NCBI RefSeq assembly: GCF_047468865.1
Contig: NZ_JBLGTV010000003.1
Coordinates: forward strand, 262,889 to 326,888
DNA from: Castellaniella hirudinis_A
GTDB lineage: Bacteria > Pseudomonadota > Gammaproteobacteria > Burkholderiales > Burkholderiaceae_B
Reading direction: 5' to 3'
DNA length: 64,000 nt
Below are positions 1 through 8,598 of the stretch, piece by piece (the first letter of the stretch is position 1; each line of letters opens with the position of its first letter). Under the pieces are notes generated by a model. That model did no database searches. It had not been told where the DNA came from and worked only from the letters and a program-made list of their open reading frames with translations. A program made the translations under genes and the position numbers.

Positions 1-1
1 C

Positions 2-49
2 GTGCTCGAACTCGTCCGCAAACGGGTGCTGCAGTACCAGGCCGCCTAG
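2..49 (+). CDS. 3' end of an unidentified gene
   Basis: The window opens inside a coding frame that ends with VLELVRKRVLQYQAA and a TAG stop at 47-49. Only 15 residues are visible, too few to identify the family. In related genomes a low-molecular-weight protein tyrosine phosphatase often precedes iscR, but this tail does not prove that. A good terminator follows 30 bases later, so this gene is probably not cotranscribed with iscR. Confidence 0.45.
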   Translation: MLELVRKRVLQYQAA

Positions 50-76
50 TTTCTTCCATCGCTCCCATTCCCCTCC

Positions 77-102
77 AAGCCCTGTAAACCAGGGCTTTTT
101 TT
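77..102 (+). terminator. Rho-independent terminator
   Basis: A six-base stem GCCCTG/CAGGGC with loop TAAAC is followed by seven T residues. It closes the transcript of the partial gene at the window start. Confidence 0.8.
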
Positions 103-104
103 CT

Positions 105-202
105 GCCGGGCCGCCCCAAGGAAAAAAGGCCCCCTTGGGGGGCAGCAAGCGGGCGCAGCCTGCGCAGCGTGGGGGTATCTTTTTCCGCCGGGCCGCCCCA
201 AG
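105..202. repeat. GC-rich intergenic repeat element
   Basis: The 16-mer GCCGGGCCGCCCCAAG occurs twice, at 105-120 and 187-202, each preceded by a T-rich tract. Between the copies is a C/G-symmetrical segment (CCCCCTTGGGGGG) followed by alternating GCAGC/GCGCAG motifs. It resembles dispersed intergenic repeats I remember from Alcaligenaceae genomes. No coding potential is seen. Confidence 0.55.
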
Positions 203-271
203 ACAGCGCACCGTGCGGCGCAGCCTGAAGACAAAATTGATATCCATCAATAAGCCCCGTCATATCGGCCT

Positions 272-296
272 AAAGCTGAGTGTTTTAGTCGGGTAC
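272..296 (+). promoter_or_regulatory. IscR type 1 operator, upstream copy
   Basis: The 25 bases fit the type 1 IscR pattern: left half AAAGCTGAGT, five central bases GTTTT, right half AGTCGGGTAC. The consensus halves are ATASYYGACT and AGTCRRSTAT. It lies 31 bases (about three helical turns) upstream of a second copy, suggesting cooperative binding of holo-IscR to repress its own operon. Confidence 0.7.
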
Positions 297-302
297 TGGG
301 GT

Positions 303-327
303 ATACTTGACTTCGTTGGTCGGGTAT
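303..327 (+). promoter_or_regulatory. IscR type 1 operator, downstream copy
   Basis: Left half ATACTTGACT and right half GGTCGGGTAT flank TCGTT, an almost perfect match to the type 1 IscR site. The TTGACT at 307-312 could be a -35 element, as these sites commonly overlap the promoter. No clear -10 hexamer was found at ideal spacing. Confidence 0.75.
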
Positions 328-369
328 AGGTTTGCCCGAGAAGATTCATCCAGATATAAGGGGTTCATC

Positions 370-888
370 ATGCGTTTGACGACGAAAGGGCGCTTTGCCG
401 TAACGGCAATGATCGATCTGGCTTTACGGCATCACAGCGGCCCGGTCACCCTGGCCGCCATCAGCACGCGCCAAAACATTTCCTTGTCTTACCTCGAACA
501 ATTGTTCGGCAAGCTGCGTCGCCACGAGCTCGTCGACAGCGTGCGCGGGCCGGGCGGGGGCTATATGCTGGCACGCCACACGCGTGACATTTCCGTGGCC
601 GACATCATTTTCGCGGTCGACGAGCCCCTGGACGCCACCAGCTGCGGCGGCAAGGAAAACTGCGACATCGGCCGCAATGGAAAATCCGGCAAATGCATGA
701 CGCACGACCTCTGGGCCACGCTAAGTCGTAAAATGCTGGATTATCTGGATTCGGTCTCGCTGCAGGATCTGGTGGATCAGCAGCGCCTGCGCGAATGGCA
801 GGAATCCGGCCAGCTGCGAAGCGGCCGACCCACGATTCCCATCACCCCGGTGGCCAGCGGCGCGCAACGGGAGACCGTGTCCGCCTGA
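370..888 (+). CDS. iscR: IscR, [2Fe-2S] transcriptional regulator of the isc operon
   Basis: The 172-residue Rrf2-family protein begins MRLTTKGRFAVTAMIDLA and has an N-terminal winged helix (about 1-65). Cys92, Cys98 and Cys109, with His112 close behind (CMTH), match the IscR cluster ligands, so it should be a true Fe-S sensor and not a cysteine-free Rrf2 relative. The ATG at 370 was chosen over an upstream in-frame start because the family N-terminus begins there and the longer form would run into the operators. Two type 1 operators upstream indicate negative autoregulation when clusters are plentiful. It is the first gene of an isc operon. Confidence 0.95.
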   Translation: MRLTTKGRFAVTAMIDLALRHHSGPVTLAAISTRQNISLSYLEQLFGKLRRHELVDSVRGPGGGYMLARHTRDISVADIIFAVDEPLDATSCGGKENCDIGRNGKSGKCMTHDLWATLSRKMLDYLDSVSLQDLVDQQRLREWQESGQLRSGRPTIPITPVASGAQRETVSA

Positions 889-905
889 TCGGAGCCCCCA
901 TCTTC

Positions 906-2123
906 ATGTCACAGCAGCAGCAACATCCCCCTGTCTATCTGGATTATTCCGCCACCACGCCGGTCGATGACCGCGTGGTGCGGGCCATGGTGCCGTGGCT
1001 GGGCCAGCGCTTCGGCAACCCGGCCTCGCGCAGCCATGCCTGGGGCTGGGATGCCGAAGAAGCCGTCGAACAGGCGCGTGCCCAGGTGGCCGGCCTGATC
1101 CATGCCGATCCGCGTGAAATCATCTGGACCTCCGGCGCCACCGAGTCCGACAACCTGGCCATCAAAGGGGTGGCCGAATTCCACGCGGCCCGGGGAAAGC
1201 ACATCGTGACGCTGCGCACCGAGCACAAGGCCGTGCTCGACGCCTGCCAGGCGCTGGAACAACGCGGGTTCAGCGTCAGCTATCTGGATGTGGACGCCAA
1301 CGGCCTGCTCGATCCCGACACCCTGCGGGCCGCGCTGCGCCCCGACACCATCCTGGTGTCGGTCATGCTGGTCAACAACGAAATCGGCGTCATCCAGGAT
1401 ATTGCCGCCCTGGCGGCCGTCGCCCGGCGGCAGGGTATTCTGTTTCACACCGATGCGGCCCAGGCCACGGGCAAGGTCGACATCGACGTCCAGGCGCTGG
1501 ATGTGGATTTGCTGTCCATGTCGGCCCACAAAACCTATGGCCCCAAGGGCGTGGGGGCCCTGTACGTGCGGCGCAAGCCGCGCGTGCGCCTGGCGGCCCA
1601 GATCCATGGCGGCGGCCACGAGCGCGGCATGCGTTCGGGCACCTTGCCCACGCACCAGATCGTCGGCATGGGCGAAGCCTATGCCCTGGCCGGGCAGTTG
1701 ATGCACGAAGAAATCCCGCGCATCCGGGCCCTGCGCGACCGCCTGTGGGATGGCCTGAAAGACTTGCCCGACATTTATCTCAATGGCGATCCCGACCGGC
1801 GCGTGGCCCATACGCTCAATTTCAGCGTGGCCCACATCGAAGGCGAAGCCTTGTTGATGTCCATTCCCGAACTCGCAGTCTCCACGGGTTCGGCCTGCAC
1901 CTCGGCCAGCCTCGAACCCTCTTATGTGCTGCGCGCCCTGGGGCGCTCCGACCCCCTGGCGCACAGCTCTCTGCGCCTGACCCTGGGGCGCTACACCACC
2001 CAGGCCCAGGTCGATCTGGCCATCCGCCTGCTGCGCGCCCAGATCCAGCGTTTGCGGGATATCTCCCCCCTATGGGAAATGCGCCAGAAAGGCACCCTGG
2101 CCGACTGGGCGGGGGTGTTGTAG
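906..2123 (+). CDS. iscS: IscS, cysteine desulfurase
   Basis: This PLP enzyme of class V aminotransferase fold removes sulfur from cysteine and passes it as persulfide to the scaffold and to tRNA-thiolation partners. The 405 residues match the usual IscS length. The PLP lysine is in SAHKTYGPKG, the cofactor histidine in HTDAAQATGK, and the mobile-loop persulfide cysteine in STGSACTSASLEPSYVL. The C-terminus carries the scaffold-binding tail. The ATG at 906 begins MSQQQQHPPVYLDYSATTP; an upstream in-frame extension overlaps iscR and is unlikely. Its stop overlaps the GTG start of the iscU-like gene by one base. Confidence 0.95.
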   Translation: MSQQQQHPPVYLDYSATTPVDDRVVRAMVPWLGQRFGNPASRSHAWGWDAEEAVEQARAQVAGLIHADPREIIWTSGATESDNLAIKGVAEFHAARGKHIVTLRTEHKAVLDACQALEQRGFSVSYLDVDANGLLDPDTLRAALRPDTILVSVMLVNNEIGVIQDIAALAAVARRQGILFHTDAAQATGKVDIDVQALDVDLLSMSAHKTYGPKGVGALYVRRKPRVRLAAQIHGGGHERGMRSGTLPTHQIVGMGEAYALAGQLMHEEIPRIRALRDRLWDGLKDLPDIYLNGDPDRRVAHTLNFSVAHIEGEALLMSIPELAVSTGSACTSASLEPSYVLRALGRSDPLAHSSLRLTLGRYTTQAQVDLAIRLLRAQIQRLRDISPLWEMRQKGTLADWAGVL

Positions 2124-2512
2124 TGGCCGCGCCGGTTGTTTATGGGGACGCGATCCTCGATCATTATCTGCATCCGCGGCACGTGGGTTCCTTTGATCCG
2201 CAAGACGCGCAGGTTGGCACGGCGCTGGTGGGCTCGCCGCAGCTGGGGCAGGTGCTGAAACTGCAAATCCGCCTGCGGGACGACCGTATCCAGGCGGCCT
2301 GTTTCCGGGCCTTTGGCTGCGGGGCCGTGATTGCGGCGGGGTCGCTGCTGACCGAATGGCTGCAAGGCCGCGCCCTGGATCAGGCCCTGGCCATCGAGAG
2401 CCAGGATCTGGTTCAGGCGCTGGGCCTGCCGCCTGCTAAACTACATTGTGCTTTGTTGGCTCAGGATGCCGTCCGGGCCGCTGTGGCGGATTACACCCGA
2501 AAGCACGCCTGA
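2123..2512 (+). CDS. IscU-like scaffold protein lacking the first cysteine ligand
   Basis: The 129-residue protein aligns over its full length with IscU (ILDHYLHPRHVGSFD near residue 11, a GCGAVIAAGS block at 65-74, an LPPAKLHC block at 102-109). IscU holds its nascent cluster with three cysteines and an aspartate. The second and third cysteines are present (Cys66, Cys109), but the ACGD motif reads QLGQ at residues 40-43 (bases 2240-2251), removing both the first cysteine and the aspartate. The HscA-recognition motif LPPVK reads LPPAK. The start is a GTG overlapping the iscS stop, giving translational coupling. Either this is a repurposed paralogue with a normal IscU elsewhere, or cluster assembly here is altered. 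Confidence 0.85.
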   Translation: MAAPVVYGDAILDHYLHPRHVGSFDPQDAQVGTALVGSPQLGQVLKLQIRLRDDRIQAACFRAFGCGAVIAAGSLLTEWLQGRALDQALAIESQDLVQALGLPPAKLHCALLAQDAVRAAVADYTRKHA

Positions 2513-2538
2513 ACCTTGATTTCACCCCAGAGGTCTTT

Positions 2539-2862
2539 ATGGCGATCACTATTACACAATCAGCGGCCGATCACATCCGGCGTCACCTGGACAAGCGCGG
2601 CCATGGTCTGGGCCTGCGCCTGGGGGTCAAGCCCTCCGGGTGCTCGGGCATGTCCTACCAGATCGAATTCGTGGACGACCCCGCGCCCGAAGACCAGCGC
2701 TTCGAGGCGTTCGGGGTGGCCGTTTTCGTCGCCCCGGACAGTCTGCCTTATTTGCAGGGCACCCAGCTGGACTACGCCCGCGAGGGCCTGAACGAAGGCT
2801 TCCGGTTCCGCAATCCCAACGAAAAAGCCGCTTGCGGCTGCGGCGAATCCTTTACGGTTTAG
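2539..2862 (+). CDS. iscA: IscA, A-type Fe-S carrier protein
   Basis: The 107-residue HesB/IscA protein carries iron or [Fe-S] clusters from the scaffold to target enzymes. The three invariant cysteines are present: Cys35 in SGCSGM and Cys99/Cys101 in ACGCGESF. AGAGG lies just upstream of the ATG. It follows the iscU-like gene by 26 bases. It is the last gene of the operon: hscB, hscA and fdx, which normally follow, are absent, and a terminator comes next. Confidence 0.93.
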   Translation: MAITITQSAADHIRRHLDKRGHGLGLRLGVKPSGCSGMSYQIEFVDDPAPEDQRFEAFGVAVFVAPDSLPYLQGTQLDYAREGLNEGFRFRNPNEKAACGCGESFTV

Positions 2863-2937
2863 CCGGATTGCACCCTGGTCGGCGGTTGCGGGGCGGCCGT
2901 TGCGTCATGCGCTGGGATGGCCCGGCATATATGCTTG

Positions 2938-2974
2938 AAAAGGGCTGGCCAGCGTGTGCTGGACAGCCCTTTTT
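2938..2974. terminator. Bidirectional terminator between iscA and lysS
   Basis: AAAAGGGCTG at 2938-2947 pairs with CAGCCCTTTT near 2964-2973, with a further CCAGC/GCTGG inner stem. A-tracts and T-tracts on opposite sides allow it to end both the rightward isc transcript and the leftward lysS transcript. Confidence 0.8.
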
Positions 2975-3037
2975 GGCGCATGGCGCTGCGCGGTGGCGCG
3001 CCACGCAATCCCTACGCGGGCGCGCGCTTGGGCGCGC

Positions 3038-4552
3038 TCAGTCTTCGCGCCGCAGATGCGGAAACAGGATCACGTCGCGGATGTTCGGCGCGTCCGTCAG
3101 CATCATCACCAGGCGGTCGATGCCGATGCCGCAGCCGCCCGTGGGGGGCATGCCGTATTCCAGGGCGCGCACGTAGTCGGCGTCAAAGTACATGGCTTCC
3201 TCGTCGCCCGCGTCCTTGGCCGCTACCTGCGCGTGAAACCGCGCCGCCTGATCCTCGGGGTCGTTCAGCTCGGAAAACCCGTTGGCGATCTCGCGCCCGC
3301 AGGCAAACAGCTCGAAGCGCTCGGTGATGCCGGCCTGGGTGTCGGACGCCCGCGCCAGCGGCGACACTTCGACGGGGTAGTCGATGATGAAAGTGGGGTG
3401 CCACAGCCGGGCTTCGGCGGTTTCTTCGAACAGGGCCAGTTGCAGGGCCCCCAGGCCGGCGTGGGCCAGGGCGGGGCCGTCCACTTCGGCCCCCAGGCGG
3501 CGCAGTTCCTGCCGCAGGGAATCGGCGTCTTGCAGTTGCTGCGGCGCATAGGCGGGGGCGTGCTTCTGGATCGCCTCGACGATGGTCAGGCGGTCGAAGG
3601 CGCGGCCCAGATCCAGGGGCTGGCCCTGGTAGGTCAGGGCCGTGGCGCCGCAGACCCGCAGCGCGGTTTCCCGGATCAGGGATTCGGTGTAGTCCATCAG
3701 CCAGCGGTAATCCGTGTACGCCGCGTAGAACTCCATCATGGTGAATTCCGGGTTGTGGCGCGGGCTGACCCCTTCGTTGCGGAAGTTGCGGTTGATCTCG
3801 AACACGCGTTCCAGGCCGCCCACGATCAGGCGCTTCAGGTAGAGTTCCGGCGCGATGCGCAGGTACATGTCCATGTCCAGCGCGTTGTGGTGCGTGACGA
3901 ACGGCTTGGCCGCGGCCCCCCCCGGGATGGGGTGCAGCATGGGGGTTTCCACTTCCAGGAAATCGGCGTCCGACATGATCTGCCGGATGGCGTTGACGAT
4001 GCGGCTGCGCGCCAGAAAGGTCTGGCGCGTGCTGTCCGTCATGATGAGATCGACGTAGCGCTGGCGGTAGCGCAGTTCCTGGTCGGCCACGCCGTGGAAT
4101 TTGTCGGGCAGGGGCCGCAGGGACTTGGCCAGCAAGCGCAGGGTGCGCACGCGCAGGGACAACTCGCCTTTGTGGGTCTTGAAGATTTCGCCCTCGGCCC
4201 CCAGGATGTCGCCGATGTCCCAGGTTTTGAAGGCCGCGTAGGCCTCGTCGCCCAGGACGCTGCGGTCCAGGTACAGCTGCAGCCGCCCGGTGGCATCCTG
4301 GATGGTGGCGAAACTGGCCTTGCCCATGACGCGCTTGAGCATCATCCGGCCCGCCACGCGGGCCTGGACGGCCTGGCTGTCCAGGGCGCCGGCATCCTGG
4401 GCGTCGTAGTCGGCATGCAGGGTGGCGGCGTGCGCGTCGGGGCGGAAGTCGTTGGGATAGGCCGGGCCGCCGTCGCGCAGGGCGGCCAGTTTGGCGCGGC
4501 GTTCGGCGATCAGGCGGTTCTCATCGGGGGCGGGGGTGTCTTGCGGGTTCAT
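3038..4552 (-). CDS. lysS: Lysyl-tRNA synthetase, class II
   Basis: It charges tRNA-Lys with lysine in the cytoplasm. The 504 residues match LysS. An N-terminal OB-fold anticodon-binding domain (about 55-170) is followed by the class II catalytic core, with motif 2 in FRNEGVSPRHNPEFTMMEFY and motif 3 in GCGIGIDRLVMML near the C-terminus. It lies six bases downstream of prfB on the same strand, the prfB-lysS operon seen in many proteobacteria. Confidence 0.96.
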   Translation of the reverse strand: MNPQDTPAPDENRLIAERRAKLAALRDGGPAYPNDFRPDAHAATLHADYDAQDAGALDSQAVQARVAGRMMLKRVMGKASFATIQDATGRLQLYLDRSVLGDEAYAAFKTWDIGDILGAEGEIFKTHKGELSLRVRTLRLLAKSLRPLPDKFHGVADQELRYRQRYVDLIMTDSTRQTFLARSRIVNAIRQIMSDADFLEVETPMLHPIPGGAAAKPFVTHHNALDMDMYLRIAPELYLKRLIVGGLERVFEINRNFRNEGVSPRHNPEFTMMEFYAAYTDYRWLMDYTESLIRETALRVCGATALTYQGQPLDLGRAFDRLTIVEAIQKHAPAYAPQQLQDADSLRQELRRLGAEVDGPALAHAGLGALQLALFEETAEARLWHPTFIIDYPVEVSPLARASDTQAGITERFELFACGREIANGFSELNDPEDQAARFHAQVAAKDAGDEEAMYFDADYVRALEYGMPPTGGCGIGIDRLVMMLTDAPNIRDVILFPHLRRED

Positions 4553-4558
4553 GTCTGC

Positions 4559-5663
4559 TTATACGCCCTGTTTCAGGCTGGCGGTGATGAAGGGATCCAG
4601 GTCGCCGTCCAGCACCTTCTGGGTGTTGGAGATCTCGACCCCGGTGCGCAGGTCTTTGATGCGGCTTTGATCCAGCACATAGGATCGGATCTGGTGACCC
4701 CAGCCCACGTCGCTCTTGGCGTCTTCCCGTTTTTGCTGTTCGGCCATGCGGTTGCGCATTTCCAGTTCGTACAGGCGGGATTTCAGCATCTGCATGGCTT
4801 CGGCCCGGTTGCGGTGCTGGGAGCGGTCGTTTTGGCACTGCACCACGATGCCGGTGGGGTTGTGCGTGATGCGGACGGCCGAATCGGTCTTGTTGATGTG
4901 CTGGCCGCCCGCGCCGCTGGCGCGGTAAGTGTCGATGCGCAAGTCGGCGGGGTTGATGTCGATTTCGAAGGAATCGTCGATTTCCGGGTAGACGAACACG
5001 CTGGCGAACGAGGTGTGGCGGCCGTTCGATGAATCGAAGGGGCTTTTGCGCACCAGGCGGTGCACGCCGGTTTCGGTGCGCAGCAGGCCGTAGGCGTATT
5101 CGCCCTCGAACTTGATGGTGGCGGATTTGATGCCGGCCACTTCGCCTTCGGATTCTTCCAGGACTTCGGCTTTGAAGTCCTTGCGTTCACCGTAATGCAG
5201 GTATTGGCGCAGCAGCATGGAGGCCCAGTCCTGGGCCTCGGTGCCGCCGGCGCCGGCCTGGATGTCCACGAAGCAGTTCAGCGGATCGGCCGGGTTGTCG
5301 AACATGCGGCGGAATTCCAGGGCTTCCAGGCGCTCGCCCAGGGCGGCGCAGTCGGCTTCGATGGCCTGGAGCGTGGCGTCGTCGTCGTCCTCGGCGGCCA
5401 GTTCGTACAGGTCGCGGGCGTCCAGCAGGCCTTGCTTGAGCTCGGTCAGGGTCTGGACGATGGTTTCGAGGGATTTTTTTTCACGGCCGAGTTCCTGGGC
5501 ATGCGCGGGGTCGTTCCACACATCCGGGCTTTCGAGTTCGGCATTGACGACGATCAGGCGTTCGGACTTGATATCGTAGTCAAAGATACCTCCGAAGAAT
5601 GTCCTGGCGCTCCAGGTAGTCTTCGATGTGGGCGCTGATCTGGTTCTGGCGTTCGGCTTCCAT
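4559..5663 (-). CDS. prfB: Peptide chain release factor 2, with programmed +1 frameshift
   Basis: RF2 recognises UGA and UAA stops and releases the peptide. The gene reads MEAERQNQ from the ATG at 5663 for 27 codons to an in-frame TGA (5580-5582). The slip site is the classic CTT TGA C preceded by the Shine-Dalgarno-like CGGAGG. Shifting +1 there continues as DYDIKSERLIVVNAELE and gives a 367-residue protein, the normal RF2 length. The SPF stop-recognition motif (RKSPFDSSN) and the catalytic GGQ (GAGGQHINKTD) are intact. RF2 thus controls its own level. It is cotranscribed with lysS. Confidence 0.96.
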
Positions 5664-5804
5664 AGGGTTCTGTCCGGTAGGGGTGGCGCGCGTCGGGCCC
5701 GCGCGGCGGGCGGCGGATCGACGACACGTTACAATTTAAGGTAATCGTCCATTTTAACGCGTCAGTCAAGCCTCGTGATTTTGGCTGCCAGCCGGGAGAA
5801 CCTC

Positions 5805-6932
5805 ATGGAAAACAATGGGCCCAATCCGTCGCCGAAAGTGCCCGCCTCGGTGGCGGCGGCAGGCCTCCGGCCAGCGGCTCCGTGGCGGCCCGACGGCGGC
5901 CGGGGCCGCCTGCGGCACCTGCACCCCGCGTATTTCGGCCTGGTCATGGCCACCGGCATTGTGTCCATCGGCGCCCATACGCTGGGCTATCCCGGGATCG
6001 CGGGCGTTCTGCTGGGGCTGAATATCGTCCAATACCTGGTGCTTTGGGTGCTGTATGTGGCGCGGGCGGCGCGCTACCCGCGGGATTTTTTTGCGGACAT
6101 GGTCAGCCACCTGAAAGGGCCGGGGTTTTTCACCCTGGTGGCCGCCACCGGGATTTTGTCCAGCCAGATGCTTCTGCAGGTGGATAATGTGCCGGCGGGC
6201 CTGGTGTTGTGGGCGGTGGCGGTGGTGCTGTGGGTGTTGCTGATGTACACCATTTTTACCGCGCTCACCATCAAGACGGAAAAACCGACGCTCGATCAGG
6301 GGATCAGCGGGGCCTGGCTGCTGGCGGTGGTGGCCACGCAGTCGCTGGCGGTGTCCAGCGCCCTGCTGGCGGCGCGCATCGGCCAGCCGTTTCGCCTGGA
6401 ACTCAATTTCCTGGCCCTGTCGATGTGGTTGTGGGGCGGCATGCTGTACATCTGGATGATGTCCCTGATTTTTTACCGCTATGTGTTTTTTCGTTTTCCG
6501 CCCAGCGACCTGTCTCCGCCCTACTGGATCAATATGGGGGCGATGGCGATTTCCACCTTGGCGGGGTCGCTGCTGATCCTCAATGCCCCCGACGCGCCTT
6601 TCCTGGTGTCGCTGCTGCCTTTCCTGAAAGGCTTCACGGTGTTCTACTGGGCCACCGGCACCTGGTGGATTCCCATGCTGCTGCTGCTGGGGCTGTGGCG
6701 CTATGTGTTTCAGCGTTTTCCGTTTGAATACGATCCCTTGTATTGGGGGATGGTGTTCCCCCTGGGTATGTATGCGGTTTGTACCTGGCAGCTGGAACAC
6801 GCCATGGACTTCGGCTTCCTGTCGGGGGTTTCCTGGCTGTTTTTCCATGCCGCCCTGGTGGCCTGGGCGGCCACGTTCTTTGGCATGGCGCGCAGCGTGC
6901 TGCGCCGGGGGCGGCGGCCCGCGCCGGATTAA
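5805..6932 (+). CDS. TehA/SLAC1-family (TDT) transporter
   Basis: The 375-residue inner-membrane protein has a short polar N-terminus and about ten hydrophobic segments beginning at HPAYFGLVMATGIVSIGAH, typical of the tellurite-resistance/dicarboxylate transporter (TDT) family that includes TehA and the yeast malate permease. These are anion channels or exporters; the substrate cannot be read from sequence. The ATG at 5805 has GGGAGAA six bases upstream and was preferred to an upstream in-frame start. Its end overlaps the convergent chemoreceptor gene by four bases. It is divergent from prfB. Confidence 0.8.
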   Translation: MENNGPNPSPKVPASVAAAGLRPAAPWRPDGGRGRLRHLHPAYFGLVMATGIVSIGAHTLGYPGIAGVLLGLNIVQYLVLWVLYVARAARYPRDFFADMVSHLKGPGFFTLVAATGILSSQMLLQVDNVPAGLVLWAVAVVLWVLLMYTIFTALTIKTEKPTLDQGISGAWLLAVVATQSLAVSSALLAARIGQPFRLELNFLALSMWLWGGMLYIWMMSLIFYRYVFFRFPPSDLSPPYWINMGAMAISTLAGSLLILNAPDAPFLVSLLPFLKGFTVFYWATGTWWIPMLLLLGLWRYVFQRFPFEYDPLYWGMVFPLGMYAVCTWQLEHAMDFGFLSGVSWLFFHAALVAWAATFFGMARSVLRRGRRPAPD

Positions 6933-8575
6933 TCCGCCGCTTCGAGGGCGGCGCGGGGGCCGCGCAGCGATCCGGCATCCAGCTGAAATCGCCCCAGCGT
7001 CAGGCGCAGCCTGTGCATGCCGGATGCCTGCTCGGCGATGACTTGGGCCGTGTCCTCCGCGTGGCGGGTGCTTTGGGCGCCCATGGCCTCCAGGGCGCGG
7101 GCGGCCTGGGCGGTTTCATGGATCGCCTGGGCCTGCTGATCCGTGTCCGCGGTGACGGCATCCATGATCTCCCGGCTGCGCGCGGTCGCCTGGACGACGT
7201 TGCGCATGGCCTGCTGCGCGGCAGCAGCCAGCAGGGTGCCTTGGCGGCTGTTGTCGATGGCCTGCGCGATGGTCGCGTGCACCGTGTCGGCCGCGTTGCG
7301 GATGCCCTGGGCCAGCAGCCGGATTTCGGCGGCGACAATGGCGAACCCCCGGCCATGCGGCCCCGCGTGGGCCGCTTCGACAGCGGCATTGAGCGCCAGC
7401 AGATTGGCCTGGAACGTGATTTTCCCGATTTGTCGGGTGGCGCTCTCGACACGCAGCCCGTCTTCCGTGATTTCCGCGATGGCTTGGGTGAGCCGGGCGA
7501 CGCTTTCCGAGCCTGCGTGAGCCTGCTGGTCGCTCTGTTCGCTCAGGCGTCGCGCCGCCAGGGCACGGTCGTGGTTCTGCTGGACGGTATTGTCCAGATA
7601 ATGCATGGCCGCCGAGACTTGGCTGGCCATCTGGCGCTGCGTGTGACTATTGTGCAGCGCGGTGTCCTGGCTGCGGGTCAGGCGGCCGGCGTTGACATCG
7701 ACGCGGGTGAAGTGGTCGGATACTTCGTACAGCGTTTTATTGATGTCGGCGCGGATGTTTTCCAGCGCCGTCGTCATCCGGCCCATTTCGTCGCGTCCGC
7801 CCTGCTTGATGCTTACGGTGAGGTCGCCGGCGGAAAGATGATTGACCAGCGCGAGCCCCTGATCCAGGGGGCGCTTGATGGAGCGGTACAGGCTGAACAG
7901 CGCCATCGCGCTGAACAGCCAGAGCGCCAGGATGGCGGCGATCGCCGTATAGCCCGCGGATCGCCCTTTTTCGTTTGCCGCGTTCACGCGCTGCGTCATG
8001 CGCTGTGCCTGCCGGGCGTCAAAGGATTGGATCATGGCGCGGATGGCGGCTTCAGTATCCGTGTATTGCTGACTGAGAATCAGTGCCTTGGCCAGCATGG
8101 CGTTGGGCAGGGCGATTTTGATGCCGCCCTGGCCATCGTCCAGTGCGCCCTTGGCGGTGTTCATGGCTTCGCGCTGGATTTGGGCCAGCGCCAGAAGCTG
8201 GGCGTGCGCGTCCTCGATGAGGGCAAGCTCCGCCGCATCGAAATCGGCCTGGCGAAATCGCGCCAGGAAGTCGGCCTGAATGCCCGCGGCGTCTGGCGCC
8301 TGCCCCGTCAGGACAGCGAAATCGTGCTGGTGGCGTTGCTCGAATTCCGGTTGTTCACTGGCGACGAACGCCATGGTATGGCGGGTCAGCGCGTCGAGCG
8401 CGGCTTGGTATTGCGTGGCCAGCTGGGTGGCCTGGTGGCGCGCGGTTTCTGTCTGCCGCAGCGTGTCCGTTGTGCGCAGCAGGTGCAGCACGGCCCCCTG
8501 CACCAGGGCGGTGCAGAGGGCGAGCAGAGAAAGAAATAGAATGAAACGGCTTTTCAGTGTGAATGCGGGCCGCAT
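6929..8575 (-). CDS. Methyl-accepting chemotaxis protein
   Basis: The 548-residue transducer has a cytoplasmic N-terminus, TM1 (about 9-30), a periplasmic four-helix-type sensor with no recognisable ligand motif, TM2 (about 190-212), a HAMP domain and a long coiled-coil signalling domain. The hairpin tip reads ITFQANLLALNAAVEAAHAGPHGRGFAIVA, slightly divergent from the usual form but preserving the core contacts with CheA/CheW. The ATG at 8575 was preferred to one six codons upstream because the charged residues and TM1 follow directly. It stands alone, with no che genes nearby. It probably signals to a chemotaxis cluster elsewhere. Confidence 0.88.
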   Translation of the reverse strand: MRPAFTLKSRFILFLSLLALCTALVQGAVLHLLRTTDTLRQTETARHQATQLATQYQAALDALTRHTMAFVASEQPEFEQRHQHDFAVLTGQAPDAAGIQADFLARFRQADFDAAELALIEDAHAQLLALAQIQREAMNTAKGALDDGQGGIKIALPNAMLAKALILSQQYTDTEAAIRAMIQSFDARQAQRMTQRVNAANEKGRSAGYTAIAAILALWLFSAMALFSLYRSIKRPLDQGLALVNHLSAGDLTVSIKQGGRDEMGRMTTALENIRADINKTLYEVSDHFTRVDVNAGRLTRSQDTALHNSHTQRQMASQVSAAMHYLDNTVQQNHDRALAARRLSEQSDQQAHAGSESVARLTQAIAEITEDGLRVESATRQIGKITFQANLLALNAAVEAAHAGPHGRGFAIVAAEIRLLAQGIRNAADTVHATIAQAIDNSRQGTLLAAAAQQAMRNVVQATARSREIMDAVTADTDQQAQAIHETAQAARALEAMGAQSTRHAEDTAQVIAEQASGMHRLRLTLGRFQLDAGSLRGPRAALEAAD

Positions 8576-8598
8576 GCGAGAATCCCCTTGCAACAGAA

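Noticed and set aside
5580..5582. In-frame TGA near the start of prfB read as a nonsense mutation
   Set aside because: It is the conserved programmed +1 frameshift signal of RF2, not decay.
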